Assembly: GCA_018061865.1 (NCBI GenBank)
Contig: JAGOTH010000004.1
Span: forward strand, 1-55,475
Origin: Minisyncoccota bacterium
GTDB taxonomy: Bacteria; Patescibacteriota; Minisyncoccia; Phycocordibacterales; UBA9973
Direction: 5' to 3'
DNA: 55,475 nucleotides
Numbering within the stretch: the stretch's first letter is position 1; every line of letters starts with the position of its first letter. The notes beneath the pieces were generated by a model. The model had not been told where the DNA came from. It saw only the letters and a list, made by a program, of their open reading frames with translations, and did not search any database. The translations under genes and the position numbers were made by a program. This document shows, in pieces, positions 14,133 to 23,278 of this stretch.

Positions 14133-14873
14133 TTATTCTAAAACTTTTCTGTGTTGCTTACTCCATTCATAGAGAAGTGCTCCGACAGAAACAGCTGCGT
14201 TCAATGATTCGCAATTTTTGTTTATTTTTATTGAAACGATTCCGTCACAGAGCTTGCGAACTTTTCCATCCATTCCAACTCCTTCATTTCCAACAACGAA
14301 GACTGAGGGTTTGGAAAAGTTTCCTTTGTGCAGAGAAACATCCCCGTTCATATCTAGTCCATATACCTGAAACCCGAGTTTCTTCATTTCGGTTATTCCA
14401 TCGAAGGCAGTGGTTGCTCGAAGTAGTGGAATCTTGAAAGTCATACCAGCAGAAGAAGAAATAACTCCACTGGTGATACTTGAGACTCCTTTTTCTGGAA
14501 TTAGAACGGCGCTGGCTCCGAAGGCAACAGCTGAACGGATTATTGCTCCAACATTGTGAGGGTCATTTATTCCATCTAGCACAATAATTCCAGTGTCAGG
14601 AGTTATTTTAGTTTTCTTGAAAAAAGTTTCTACACTCTGGAACAATCCGTTCGTATCGATGTTTGCGATAATTCCTTGTTCACTTCTTTTTTCTGCACCT
14701 TGCTTTTCTTTTGTGATTTCATATTGGATGTCGCTTTTTTTCAATAGAGAAAGGATTTCTTTGTTTGCCGGTGTGTCTGTAACATAAACTTTCTTTACAG
14801 ATTTTGGATTAGAAGTAAGCGCTTCAAAAAGAGCGTTTCTTCCATAAATAAATACTTTTCCGCTTTTAATCAT
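14133..14873 (-). CDS. rlmB: 23S rRNA 2'-O-methyltransferase, RlmB/TrmH family
   Basis: 246-aa SPOUT methyltransferase. It has an N-terminal substrate-binding domain beginning VFIYGRNALFEAL. The catalytic knot follows: LDGINDPHNVGAIIRSA (about residues 106-122), then VVGNEGVGM and IKINKNCESLNAAVSVGALLYE. These are the three TrmH-family motifs, with the catalytic Arg in the first and Asn in the last. RlmB modifies G2251 of 23S rRNA; a related TrmH-family target cannot be excluded. It overlaps the upstream membrane gene by 8 nt. Confidence 0.9.
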   Translation of the reverse strand: MIKSGKVFIYGRNALFEALTSNPKSVKKVYVTDTPANKEILSLLKKSDIQYEITKEKQGAEKRSEQGIIANIDTNGLFQSVETFFKKTKITPDTGIIVLDGINDPHNVGAIIRSAVAFGASAVLIPEKGVSSITSGVISSSAGMTFKIPLLRATTAFDGITEMKKLGFQVYGLDMNGDVSLHKGNFSKPSVFVVGNEGVGMDGKVRKLCDGIVSIKINKNCESLNAAVSVGALLYEWSKQHRKVLE

Positions 14874-15546
14874 TTTGGTGAGGATTTTCTCCTACGTGCT
14901 CTTCCCCTGTGTGAACTGGAATTTCTACTGGCTGTGGGGCGACCGCATTAGAGGCAACTTCTGACTTCTTTGAAGTTAGTCTGTCGTATACGAACATGTA
15001 AGAAATTACAGCAAGAGGGTAGGTGATAATGATTCCTATTCCGAAAGCGATTGCGCCTAGAATATTTATCAAAACCAAAACAAAGAAAAGTCCAAACAAT
15101 TCAATCCTGTTATTTTTCATCGCTTCCTTGCTCTGCTTTAGTGCTTCTTTTACTTTAATTCCTTTATCTAGAGACATTATCGGAGCAAAAGCGTAAGTTA
15201 GCAGGAAAATAAATCCTGGAATAATAAGAAGAAGCAATCCTCCAATTATTATAAGTTGGTAAACGATGTAAGTTTTTATGTAAGCCCAAGCGTTCTTGTT
15301 CATATTGAAAAGATAAGACCAAGAAATATCTTCTCCGCGAGTGGCATACATGGCTGCTCTCATCATTGCGATATTGAGCACAACAATAATAAGTAGTCCG
15401 AGAATCTTTAGTAGAAATGGAATCTCTTCTTTATCAACTAACCAGTTTATTATTCCACCAGCAACAGCTAAACCAAGGAAATAAATCGGGTTTTTCCAGA
15501 GAGTTCTCCAGGCAAATTTTAAAGTATCTTTTATTTTTGGAAACAT
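14866..15546 (-). CDS. Polytopic membrane protein of unknown function
   Basis: 226-aa protein with about five hydrophobic segments, including FLGLAVAGGIINWLV, ILGLLIIVVLNIAMM, YQLIIIGGLLLLIIPGFIFLLTYAF and the pair FGLFFVLVLINILGAIAFGIGIII. A soluble C-terminal tail of about 35 residues is rich in Pro/Glu/His. The pattern P-G-F-x-x-x-x-x-x-F-x-x-P followed by EALKQSKEAMKNN resembles DUF975 and glycerophosphodiesterase membrane-domain families. It lies between trxB (3 nt away) and rlmB (8-nt overlap) in one minus-strand operon. Confidence 0.8.
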   Translation of the reverse strand: MFPKIKDTLKFAWRTLWKNPIYFLGLAVAGGIINWLVDKEEIPFLLKILGLLIIVVLNIAMMRAAMYATRGEDISWSYLFNMNKNAWAYIKTYIVYQLIIIGGLLLLIIPGFIFLLTYAFAPIMSLDKGIKVKEALKQSKEAMKNNRIELFGLFFVLVLINILGAIAFGIGIIITYPLAVISYMFVYDRLTSKKSEVASNAVAPQPVEIPVHTGEEHVGENPHQND

Positions 15547-15549
15547 AAA

Positions 15550-16476
15550 TTATTTGTTGGTTTTTAACCAAAGGTAAATATCTTCTAATGCTCGCACACC
15601 CTCGCCGGCTGCGATGTTGTTCTGATGGAACAAAGTGTTCGTACAGTCTCCGGCTGCCCAGAGTCCACCAACACTCGCTCTTCCAGTTCTCGGGTCAACA
15701 CTTATTCGGCCCCATTCGTCTTTCTCTGTCTCAGTTGTAATGAATTTCGTGTTTGGAATATTTCCAATCTCAACGAATATTCCTTCAGCTGACAGGGAAC
15801 TCTCTTCACCTGTCTCGGTGTTTTTAATTCCTAGCTCCGTTACGAATTTGTCTCCTTTTACAAAAGTAGGAATTGTATTTTTCAGAGCTTTCATTTTAGG
15901 GTCTTTTAGTACCGCTTCAACTGTTATCTGGTCTGCTTTGAAATCTCCACGAGATAGAAGTGTAACAGATTTTGCATAAGCTAGAACTTGGGCGGCTGAT
16001 TCGAATCCAGCATTTCCACCTCCGATAACTACAACGTCTTTCCCAGAATAAAGAGGTCCGTCGCAAGATGCGCAATATACAATTCCTTTGCCTTCAAATT
16101 CTTCCGCTCCCGGAACTTCTAGTTTCTTTCTGCTTCCTCCGGTTGTGACGAGAACAGCTTTTGCTTCAAAGTCTTTCCCAGACTCTGTTTTCATTTTCCA
16201 GATTTCACCGTCCTTCTTTAGTTCTGCGATTTTTTCACCATCAAAAACTTCCAAGAAATTCCCGGCGTTCGCTCTAACATGTTGCTCAAAAGATTTCGCA
16301 AGTTCATAACCGCTTATTTCTTTTGTTCCAATCCAGTTGAAAATCATTGGGGAGTCAATAGATTGTCCTCCAAAAGATGTTGTGATTATTGCCGTTTTGA
16401 GTTCTTTTCGGGCTGAATAAACCGCCGCCGCAACTCCTGCTGGGCCTCCACCCAGAATGATTAAGTCGTATGTCAT
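15550..16476 (-). CDS. trxB: Thioredoxin reductase
   Basis: 308-aa flavoenzyme that moves electrons from NADPH through FAD to thioredoxin. The FAD-binding motif is LIILGGGPAGVAAAVYSARKE at the N-terminus. The redox-active centre is VYCASCDGP (about residues 135-143) with C-x-x-C, where the usual CATC is CASC. The NAD(P)-binding motif is VVVIGGGNAGFESA, and a C-terminal GLWAAGDCTN binds FAD. The length is normal. It heads the minus-strand operon with the membrane gene, rlmB and the RlmI-like gene; TATACT lies 9-11 nt before the ATG. No thioredoxin gene is in the window. Confidence 0.95.
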   Translation of the reverse strand: MTYDLIILGGGPAGVAAAVYSARKELKTAIITTSFGGQSIDSPMIFNWIGTKEISGYELAKSFEQHVRANAGNFLEVFDGEKIAELKKDGEIWKMKTESGKDFEAKAVLVTTGGSRKKLEVPGAEEFEGKGIVYCASCDGPLYSGKDVVVIGGGNAGFESAAQVLAYAKSVTLLSRGDFKADQITVEAVLKDPKMKALKNTIPTFVKGDKFVTELGIKNTETGEESSLSAEGIFVEIGNIPNTKFITTETEKDEWGRISVDPRTGRASVGGLWAAGDCTNTLFHQNNIAAGEGVRALEDIYLWLKTNK

Positions 16477-16510
16477 ATGGTTTTTAGTATAACAGGGGAG
16501 AGAGTATAAA

Positions 16511-16549
16511 ACAAAAACCCCACTACCTTGTAACTATTGGTGTGGGGTT
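16511..16549 (-). terminator. Intrinsic terminator of 16569 gene
   Basis: On the minus strand AACCCCAC and GTGGGGTT flank a longer loop, followed by TTTTTG. It sits between the 16569 gene end and the trxB start. Confidence 0.75.
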
Positions 16550-16568
16550 TAAACATGCTTAGGATTAT

Positions 16569-17093
16569 TTATCCTTGTTTCAAATGATCTGTCATTTTTT
16601 GGTTGTATTCTATTTCTGAAATTTTAATTTCATTAATTAGAAATTCAACATCGTGGTGGATGGTTTCTTTTCTTTCTGTCCAGTCATTTTTAATAACAGA
16701 TAGAACAGTTAACAAACACCTGTAGATTTTGTTCTTGTTTTTTGATCGAAGCACAATATCACCAGTTGATTTTTCAGTTTTTAAAATTTCTTTTAAAAAA
16801 ATCGAAGAATCTTCTGGTATCCCATCTCCATCTGGGTCTATTATCAATTCAACAATTCCGCTTCTTCGCAAACGGGCATCGACATTAATTCCAAAATCAT
16901 TTGATAAATCAATGGTTGCCTCAAATGAGAGAATCATCTCGTCCCCCTTCTTTTTTAGAGAAAGAACATCACTGGCAATATCTTCAGACATTGTCGTGTC
17001 TTGCAATGATTGAAGGGTGAATGTTGTAAAGCTGTTAAAAATAGCGGTTAATTCTGCTTTTATAAGCAAATAGTCTACATAGTTAATGTGCAT
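16569..17093 (-). CDS. Hypothetical soluble protein
   Basis: 174-aa protein of unknown family. The N-terminal half is alpha-rich (YVDYLLIKAELTAIFNSF). A beta-rich segment follows with EMILSFEATIDLSNDFGI, a DPDGDGIPEDSS stretch resembling a Ca-binding loop, and a helical C-terminus with Glu/Ile-rich heptads. No signal peptide or membrane segment is seen. It is monocistronic, with a terminator at 16511 and a TATAGT-like box on the minus strand about 20 nt upstream of the ATG. Confidence 0.65.
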   Translation of the reverse strand: MHINYVDYLLIKAELTAIFNSFTTFTLQSLQDTTMSEDIASDVLSLKKKGDEMILSFEATIDLSNDFGINVDARLRRSGIVELIIDPDGDGIPEDSSIFLKEILKTEKSTGDIVLRSKNKNKIYRCLLTVLSVIKNDWTERKETIHHDVEFLINEIKISEIEYNQKMTDHLKQG

Positions 17094-17146
17094 AATTGTC
17101 GTTTTTTGTTAGACTATAACACTTTCCTTAATTTGTCAACATAATC

Positions 17147-17173
17147 AAAAACCCCTCGCGCGAGGGGTTTTTG
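17147..17173 (-). terminator. ftsZ terminator, bidirectional
   Basis: A perfect palindrome of CCCCTCGCG and CGCGAGGGG flanked by AAAAA and TTTTT, directly after the ftsZ stop. Confidence 0.9.
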
Positions 17174-17183
17174 AAAGAAAGAA

Positions 17184-18365
17184 TTATTTCTTAGTTCTTC
17201 TGAGGAAGGCTGGGATATTTCCCCATTCATCTCCATCGTCAGTCCAGATATCTTCTCCTGGTTCTTTGTCTTTCTTTATGAAAGAGCTTTCTAGAGAATT
17301 ATGGATTTCGTTCTTTTCTTCTTTTGGAATAGTTGGTTCGATTTCTTTTATTTTTATTTGAGGAGTTTCGTTACTTTTGCTTCCTTGAAAAAGATTTACC
17401 TTTTGGCTTCCAACAGGAAAGCTTGTGGCAATAACTGTAACTTTAAGTTCACCCTTTTTGAGTCTTTCATCTCTAATTGCTCCAAAGATTATTCGAGCAT
17501 CGCTATCAACGCTTTCTGTGATAACTTTCGCTGCGTGATTAACTTCGAGAATGTTCAAGTCGTCGCCTCCTGAGATTACAAACAGAACTCCACGAGCTCC
17601 ATTGATAGAAACATCGAGTAGGGGAGAATTGATTGCTTGAATTGCTGCTTGCTCTGCTCTGTTTTCTCCAGAAGCTGTTCCAATTCCCATGAGTGCTGTT
17701 CCAGCGTCTGACATAACCGCTTTGATGTCGGCGAAGTCCACGTTAACGATTCCCGGCATTGTGATAAGGTCTGAAATTCCTTGAACGGCTTGTCGAAGGA
17801 TTTCATCACACATTGCAAAGGCGTCTTTGAAAGTAGTGTCTTTAGAAGCAATCATAAGAAGACGATCGTTTGGAATCATAAGTAGAGCGTCTACTTCTTT
17901 TGATAGTTCTTCTATTCCACTGTCAGCTAGTCTCATTCTTTGGTTTCCTTCAAAGCTAAATGGTTTTGTAACAACGGCAACAGTAAGTATTCCTTGTTCT
18001 CTAGCACAACGAGCAACCACTGGAGCTCCTCCAGTTCCTGTTCCTCCTCCCATTCCACATGCGATGAAAACCATTTCAGCGCCTTTTAGTGCGTCTTGAA
18101 TTTCTGATTTAGTTTCTTCAGCTGCTTTTCTTCCAACTTCTGGATTCATTCCAGCTCCGAGACCTTTTGTTAAATTTTTTCCAAGGTGAATTTTCTTCTC
18201 AGCGAGAGATTTGTGTAAATCTTGAGCATCTGTGTTCATTGCGATGAACTCAACGCCTCTAACTTTAGAGTCGATCATGTGATTCACTGCGTTGTTTCCG
18301 GATCCTCCAACTCCGACAACTTTTATTCTAGCGAATGTTTCAATTTCTGGGTTTATCTTTGCCAT
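17184..18365 (-). CDS. ftsZ: Cell division protein FtsZ
   Basis: 393-aa tubulin-like GTPase that forms the division ring under the membrane. It begins [16 protein letters not shown]. The tubulin signature is [12 protein letters not shown] (about residues 100-111), and the T7 synergy loop is [11 protein letters not shown]. The conserved C-terminal peptide [12 protein letters not shown], which binds FtsA and other partners, is intact at the end of a charged linker. I start at ATG 18365; the frame extends to TTG 18377 (MSVL), which is less likely. It lies 93 nt downstream of ftsA on the same strand. Confidence 0.98.
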   Translation of the reverse strand: MAKINPEIETFARIKVVGVGGSGNNAVNHMIDSKVRGVEFIAMNTDAQDLHKSLAEKKIHLGKNLTKGLGAGMNPEVGRKAAEETKSEIQDALKGAEMVFIACGMGGGTGTGGAPVVARCAREQGILTVAVVTKPFSFEGNQRMRLADSGIEELSKEVDALLMIPNDRLLMIASKDTTFKDAFAMCDEILRQAVQGISDLITMPGIVNVDFADIKAVMSDAGTALMGIGTASGENRAEQAAIQAINSPLLDVSINGARGVLFVISGGDDLNILEVNHAAKVITESVDSDARIIFGAIRDERLKKGELKVTVIATSFPVGSQKVNLFQGSKSNETPQIKIKEIEPTIPKEEKNEIHNSLESSFIKKDKEPGEDIWTDDGDEWGNIPAFLRRTKK

Positions 18366-18458
18366 AAGCACACTCAATTGGGCGATTAATAATGCCCGTA
18401 TATTAACAGAAATGATTTTGTTTGGCTATATCTAGACAGAACCAGTTTTCGGGTTGTT

Positions 18459-19613
18459 TTAAGGTTCGAATTGTTTAAAAAAGCTTGAAAATAAAGACTT
18501 TATTCCACTAAAAGAAGATCCTGTGTCTCCTATACCGGAGTCACTTTCCCCCAGAGTTATCCCAAAAGCTCCAAACCAAGCTGGGTCTTTTAGTCTGACA
18601 GGGGAGTCACTGGCTACAGAGGCACTTGGAATTCCGGCTGGAACATTTAGATTGCTTCTTGCGATGTCTTCGATGTTTGCAGTGTGAGAACATCCTCCGA
18701 TAATTATTACTCCAGCAGGAAGGAGTCCACTTCTTTTGTGTTTTTTCAAGAAAGAATCAACTAGCTCCATCATATCGATTAATCTAGCTTCAACTATTTC
18801 GTCTAACTTTCTTTTTGAGATATCTTTTATGAGAGAGCCAAGTTTGATTGACTCCGCTTCTTCGAGAGAAATCTTGAACCCGAGAGCAATGTCGTTGGTG
18901 ATGTCGTTTCCTCCAAGTGCTAGAACTTGGATCGCTTGAAGGTATCCGTCGTCATATAAAGATAGAGTTACCGTTTCCGCTCCAATATTCATAACTAGAC
19001 ATCCGGCAGTTTTTTGTTTTTCTGTGAGGAAAGGGTTGGAGGCAGAGATTCCGACAGGAATAATTTCTTCTATATCAACACCTGTTTCTCCAATCGCGCT
19101 GATGAGGTCGTCAAAGTGTTTTGAATTTACTGTTACGAAAAGATTTCTAACGGAAAGCTTTGTTCCAGACAAACCTTCAGGACGGCCCATTATTTTTTTG
19201 CTATCTAGATGGAATTCTGTTGGGGCGGAAAAAAGTATTTTTTTATTTGCTAAAGTTATTTTTTTTGTGGATTCTTTTATTGCCTTCTCTACATCAAGGA
19301 GAGTCACAACTCCATCTGATCTTGAAGGAATAGAACTTCCTTCACCAAGTTCACTTTCGATACTTGCTCCACCGATTGAAACTCTGACTCGTTTTATTTT
19401 TTTCTTAGATTGTTCACTAGCTAAATCAAGGGCTATTTTTATTTGTTCACTAAGTTCCCGTTTGTTTACGACATAACCTTGGCGCATTCCTCTAGATGGA
19501 GCATTTCCAATTCCCAGAACTCTAGGTAGTCCTGTCTTTTTGTCATATTCAATAACCGCAACTTTTATGCTGTAACTTCCGATGTCTATTCCTACTTGAG
19601 TATCTCGCATCAT
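18459..19613 (-). CDS. ftsA: Cell division protein FtsA
   Basis: 384-aa actin-like ATPase that tethers FtsZ filaments to the membrane. It has phosphate-1 motif VGIDIGSYSIKVAV, a 1C-type insert region, phosphate-2 motif CLVMNIGAETVTLSLY (about residues 204-219), and GGNDITNDIALG followed by ISLEEAESIK. An adenosine-type motif AGVIIIGGCSHTANI is near residue 302. The C-terminus ends in FSSFFKQFEP, a plausible amphipathic membrane-targeting helix. The gene order ftsA-ftsZ supports FtsA over PilM; a second actin-like protein is encoded at 35739. ATG at 19610 is an equally good start. Confidence 0.93.
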   Translation of the reverse strand: MMRDTQVGIDIGSYSIKVAVIEYDKKTGLPRVLGIGNAPSRGMRQGYVVNKRELSEQIKIALDLASEQSKKKIKRVRVSIGGASIESELGEGSSIPSRSDGVVTLLDVEKAIKESTKKITLANKKILFSAPTEFHLDSKKIMGRPEGLSGTKLSVRNLFVTVNSKHFDDLISAIGETGVDIEEIIPVGISASNPFLTEKQKTAGCLVMNIGAETVTLSLYDDGYLQAIQVLALGGNDITNDIALGFKISLEEAESIKLGSLIKDISKRKLDEIVEARLIDMMELVDSFLKKHKRSGLLPAGVIIIGGCSHTANIEDIARSNLNVPAGIPSASVASDSPVRLKDPAWFGAFGITLGESDSGIGDTGSSFSGIKSLFSSFFKQFEP

Positions 19614-19640
19614 CTTAATAGTTTTAAGAAGAAAGTTTAG

Positions 19641-20039
19641 CTAAGATATTTTTATTCCGAATTTTTTTGCTATACGATATTCTTCTTCATCCATTTTAGC
19701 ACTATGTTCGTGCCCCTTCAAATGTAGTAATCCGTGGATAAACAAAAAACCATACATATTTTTTTCTGAGAGGCCAAAAAGTTTTGCTTTTCTGCTAACT
19801 GCTTTTGGTGTGAGAATTATTTCTCCGCTATTTTCATCCAGTGGAAAAGAAAGAATGTCTGGTGTGTAATTTTTGTTTCTATATTTTTTATTTAGTTCTC
19901 TACTTGTCTTCTCTCCAGACACCAAAACAGAGATTTCATATTTTTTTCCTAAAACATAGTTCTTCATATCAAGAAAAGGCAAGCTTGGGAGCTTGCTCTT
20001 TGTCTTGTTATTTATAGAGATTGTCTCTAGTCTAACCAT
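19641..20039 (-). CDS. ybeY: Endoribonuclease YbeY
   Basis: 132-aa single-domain metalloenzyme involved in 16S rRNA 3' maturation and ribosome quality control. The zinc-binding motif HGLLHLKGHEH (about residues 100-110) matches H-G-x-L-H-L-x-G-x-D/E-H. NKKYRNKNYTPDILSFPLD in front matches the conserved N-x-x-Y-R-x-x-D/N-x-x-T-D-V-L-S-F-P segment. The length is slightly below the 150 aa norm. It lies in a minus-strand run between rpsU (8 nt upstream) and ftsA, so these may be co-transcribed. Confidence 0.93.
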   Translation of the reverse strand: MVRLETISINNKTKSKLPSLPFLDMKNYVLGKKYEISVLVSGEKTSRELNKKYRNKNYTPDILSFPLDENSGEIILTPKAVSRKAKLFGLSEKNMYGFLFIHGLLHLKGHEHSAKMDEEEYRIAKKFGIKIS

Positions 20040-20047
20040 TTAGATAT

Positions 20048-20275
20048 TTAGGCGATTTTTCCTAGTTTTCTAAGTCTTGCGTTTACTTTTCTTTTGTCGA
20101 TTCTTTTCATCGCAGCTGACTTTTGAGTTAGTTTTGAAGGTTTTCTTGAAGCGTATCTTTTCTTTTTCAGAGAAGGGACGATTTGAGAATCCTGAACTTT
20201 TCGGGAAAACTTCCTAAGCAGAGTTGCGTTAGTTTCGCTTCCGGACTTCTTTACTTCTATAATTGTTTTTGCCAT
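20048..20275 (-). CDS. rpsU: Small ribosomal subunit protein bS21
   Basis: 75-aa basic protein. NATLLRKFSRKVQDSQIV followed by KKKRYASRKPSKLTQKSAAMKRI matches the S21 core helices, with a basic tail. S21 sits near the 3' end of 16S rRNA beside the anti-Shine-Dalgarno, so its presence is relevant to the many apparently leaderless genes here. Its own ATG is 6 nt after TATATT on the minus strand. Confidence 0.88.
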   Translation of the reverse strand: MAKTIIEVKKSGSETNATLLRKFSRKVQDSQIVPSLKKKRYASRKPSKLTQKSAAMKRIDKRKVNARLRKLGKIA

Positions 20276-20314
20276 AGAGAGAATATAACACGGTATCCTT
20301 TTTTTGCAAGATTT

Positions 20315-22186
20315 TTAGATACTTTTATTAATATAAATCTTGGAGTCACGGCCGGACTGTGAGAGCAACTCTTTTATCTGTTCAGCAATGTTACCGATTT
20401 CATATAGAGAGCTTTTTATTGCGATTACCACCTCTTTTTGAGTAATGGTGAGAGGTCCACCTTTTTTGAAATAGAAATTTATGTCATTTTCATCAAAATT
20501 TTTTGATTTTAGATATTGGGCGAAGCGATTTATTCTGTCGACACCTCCAATAACAGAAATGTGAACGAAGTAAGGTGGGAACATAAAATCATTTCTATCA
20601 GCCAGAGATTCTTTTATCCATTTATTTTTTTTCTTTTCGTCATAAGGTAAAATCAAAAAATCTTTTTCAATTCTTGATTGAACGATGAAAGTTTTCTGGG
20701 TTATATTCCCAATCTCATCAAGAAGAGACATAAGTCTTTCGTCAGAATCAAATGTTGGCATAGAAAGAAGTGAATCGGCAGAAGCAACTATAGATAAGTC
20801 AGTTTTTTCTTTTATTGCTTGAAGTGCCATTTCAGTTCCAATAAGTATTTTGTTTTCTGAGAAAGCTTTTTCAATTGCACGGGAGGCTTTCTCTGGTGAG
20901 TCATAAGATAGGCTGTCTACAATTTCAAGCTTTACATCCGGAATCTCTTCTTTTATGTATTCAGAAACACTATCGGTTCCAATACCAAGAGGAGACAGGT
21001 TCCAACTTCCGCATCTATCACAGACTGTTGTGCTTGGGAATTTATTTCTGCATCCGTAGCAGATAAATGTCCTGTCTCCACCATCCCGTCCAATAAGTAG
21101 AACTAGAGGTCTTCCGCAATTTGGGCAAGAAAGTGTTTTGTGACACTCTCGGCAAATAGTCATCGTAGAAAGTCCTTTCCTGAGAGTATAAATAAATATT
21201 TTTCCATTTTTTTCGAGAGTTTCTTTTATATTTTTTATAGCGGACTCAGAGATGACTCTCCATTTCTTGTGTCTCTTTGGTGCTTCATCTTTGTCGCCAA
21301 GATTTTCATAGACAATCTTTAAGTTTCCTTTTGGGTTTTCAAGTCGTTCCAGTTTTGCCTTTTTCTCCTCAACTTCTTTCATATTAGATAGAGAGGCGAA
21401 AGAATCCCCAGAGTAGAGAGGGATTTCTAAAGTTTTTGCATAGTGGTCGAGAATGATTCGGCCATCAATAAAAGGGGAGAGTCTAGTTTTGTAGAGATTT
21501 TTGTGCTCGTTCTCGATTATTATGCCCCCAAGAGAAGATCCGTTCAAAAAGACATACTGAGGAGTTCCAATAATTAAAGAGCTTTTATTTTTCATTATAT
21601 TCAATACATTCTCTCGGATTGTTTTCTGAGTTAGGCTTGAATGAAGGATAAAACACTTATCTTCAATTCCTTGGCTTATATGCTCATATATTTTTTTTGC
21701 ATCTCGCAATGTTGGAGCTGAGATAAAAATATTTTTGTTTTTTGCAAAAGTAACTCTAATTATATTTTTATAAAAACTCATCCTTTTTTCGAAGCTTCCG
21801 TTTACAATTGTTTTTTTATAGAAATCAATTTTCTTTGTATCTTCTCCTTCTTTCAAATATTTAAAAATTATCTCAGGAAAAATTATTGATTGAACCAGAG
21901 AGATTGGACTTCGATAGTATTCACTTGCGTCTTTCAGTACTTTCAATTCTGCCTTTCCTATTTTTTCTTTTTCAATTTTTGAAATTGGACGGAGTTTGTA
22001 GTTGAGGGTTTTAATGAAAGCCTTGCCTTCTTCGGCGGGGATACAACTCAAAATTATTCCTTGGATATCTTTTTTTCGAAAAGGGATTTTTACAACCTGA
22101 CCTTCGTCAAGCTTTTCACTATAAAAATAGGTAAGAGTGTCTGCGAAGCGGTTTTTCGTTATTGGCAGAATCTCGAAGATATACAT
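20315..22186 (-). CDS. priA: PriA-like primosomal protein N', helicase motifs degenerate
   Basis: 623-aa protein aligned with PriA. The N-terminal 3'-DNA-binding region begins MYIFEILPITKNRFADTLTYF. The eight-cysteine zinc module is complete (CRECHKTLSCPNCGRPL ... CYGCRNKFPSTTVCDRCG, about residues 348-396). The IGTEMALQAI segment corresponds to the G-T-Q-M motif. However, the place of the Walker A loop G-x-T-G-S-G-K-T reads NGSFEKRMSFYKNII, and the DEEH box is IIENEH. ATP hydrolysis is therefore doubtful, and the protein may act as a structural primosome factor. It is divergent from mreB. Confidence 0.85.
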   Translation of the reverse strand: MYIFEILPITKNRFADTLTYFYSEKLDEGQVVKIPFRKKDIQGIILSCIPAEEGKAFIKTLNYKLRPISKIEKEKIGKAELKVLKDASEYYRSPISLVQSIIFPEIIFKYLKEGEDTKKIDFYKKTIVNGSFEKRMSFYKNIIRVTFAKNKNIFISAPTLRDAKKIYEHISQGIEDKCFILHSSLTQKTIRENVLNIMKNKSSLIIGTPQYVFLNGSSLGGIIIENEHKNLYKTRLSPFIDGRIILDHYAKTLEIPLYSGDSFASLSNMKEVEEKKAKLERLENPKGNLKIVYENLGDKDEAPKRHKKWRVISESAIKNIKETLEKNGKIFIYTLRKGLSTMTICRECHKTLSCPNCGRPLVLLIGRDGGDRTFICYGCRNKFPSTTVCDRCGSWNLSPLGIGTDSVSEYIKEEIPDVKLEIVDSLSYDSPEKASRAIEKAFSENKILIGTEMALQAIKEKTDLSIVASADSLLSMPTFDSDERLMSLLDEIGNITQKTFIVQSRIEKDFLILPYDEKKKNKWIKESLADRNDFMFPPYFVHISVIGGVDRINRFAQYLKSKNFDENDINFYFKKGGPLTITQKEVVIAIKSSLYEIGNIAEQIKELLSQSGRDSKIYINKSI

Positions 22187-22258
22187 ATACGAAAATTAAC
22201 ATAATTTAGCCATTTCCGCATAGAAGCTTTTATGTTAAACTCGTTGCATAATTTTCAA

Positions 22259-23278
22259 ATGGGAATCTTCTCAAAAAAACTAGGGATTGATTTGGGAACC
22301 GCTAATACGCTGGTTTTTTTGCCTGGGCAAGGGATAGTTCTAAATGAGCCTTCTGTTGTAGCAATGTCTGAAATAGATCGCAAAGTATTGGCTATTGGGA
22401 TTGAAGCAAAAGAGATGATTGGGCGAACTCCAGAAAACGTTGTTGCGTATCGTCCACTCAAAGATGGAGTAATCGCTGATTATCGCGTGACTGAGGCAAT
22501 GCTTCGTTATTTTATAAAAAAAGCTCTTGGAAAATTTAGTTTAATAAAACCAGAAGTTATGATTTCTGTTCCAGCTGGAATAACTTCAACAGAAAGGCGT
22601 GCTGTTATTGAGGCGGCAATTAGAGCGGGAGCAAGAAGTGCTTATGTTGTGAAAGAACCAATTCTTGCTGCTATCGGAGCTGGAATTCCAATTCAAGAAT
22701 CAAAGGGTCATATGGTTGTAGATATTGGAGGAGGAACAACTGATGTTGCCGTCATCTCTTTGGGAGGAATTGTGGCGTCTACTTCTGTAAAATGCGGAGG
22801 AACAAAGATTGATGCTGCAATTGCTGACTATATAAAGAAGGCGCACAATCTTTCTATTGGAGAAAAAACTGCCGAGTTTGTAAAAATTTCTGTTGGAAGC
22901 GCTTTGCCAATTGAAGAAGAGTTGACTGTGACAATAAAAGGAACAGATCACGTTCAGGGTCTTCCTAGAACGGCGGATATTTCGACAAATCAAATTGTAA
23001 AAGCTATTGATAAAGAACTGAAAGAAGTGATCAAGGCGATTAAGTCTGTTTTGGCTGAGACTCCTCCAGAGTTGTCTGCTGATATTATTGAAGAAGGAAT
23101 AATAATGACTGGAGGTTCGTCTCTTTTGCGTCATTTGCCAGGACTTGTAGAAAGAAGAACTGGGGTTAAGGCTAGTCTTGCTGAAGAACCTCTATATTGT
23201 GTGGTTAAAGGAACCGGGGCCGCTCTTGAGCACCTAGATACTTACAAGCGAAGCGTCATTTCTAAGAGAAAGAAATAA
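22259..23278 (+). CDS. mreB: Rod shape-determining protein MreB
   Basis: 339-aa bacterial actin that guides lateral wall synthesis at the inner membrane face. It has phosphate-1 motif GIDLGTANTLVF (residues 9-20), phosphate-2 motif VDIGGGTTDVAVISLGG (about 157-173), and adenosine motif IIMTGGSSLLRHLPGL. The N-terminal GIFSKKLG is a short amphipathic membrane-binding segment. I choose ATG 22259; an upstream ATG at 22232 overlaps a likely -10 (TGT-TAAACT), so the longer form is improbable. The TAA stop overlaps the next ATG (TAATG). No mreC, mreD or rodA follow. Confidence 0.97.
   Translation: MGIFSKKLGIDLGTANTLVFLPGQGIVLNEPSVVAMSEIDRKVLAIGIEAKEMIGRTPENVVAYRPLKDGVIADYRVTEAMLRYFIKKALGKFSLIKPEVMISVPAGITSTERRAVIEAAIRAGARSAYVVKEPILAAIGAGIPIQESKGHMVVDIGGGTTDVAVISLGGIVASTSVKCGGTKIDAAIADYIKKAHNLSIGEKTAEFVKISVGSALPIEEELTVTIKGTDHVQGLPRTADISTNQIVKAIDKELKEVIKAIKSVLAETPPELSADIIEEGIIMTGGSSLLRHLPGLVERRTGVKASLAEEPLYCVVKGTGAALEHLDTYKRSVISKRKK

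Noticed and set aside
22232-22258. ATG 22232 as the mreB start
   Set aside because: It falls in or next to a likely -10 box (TGT-TAAACT) and adds nine residues unlike MreB N-termini.
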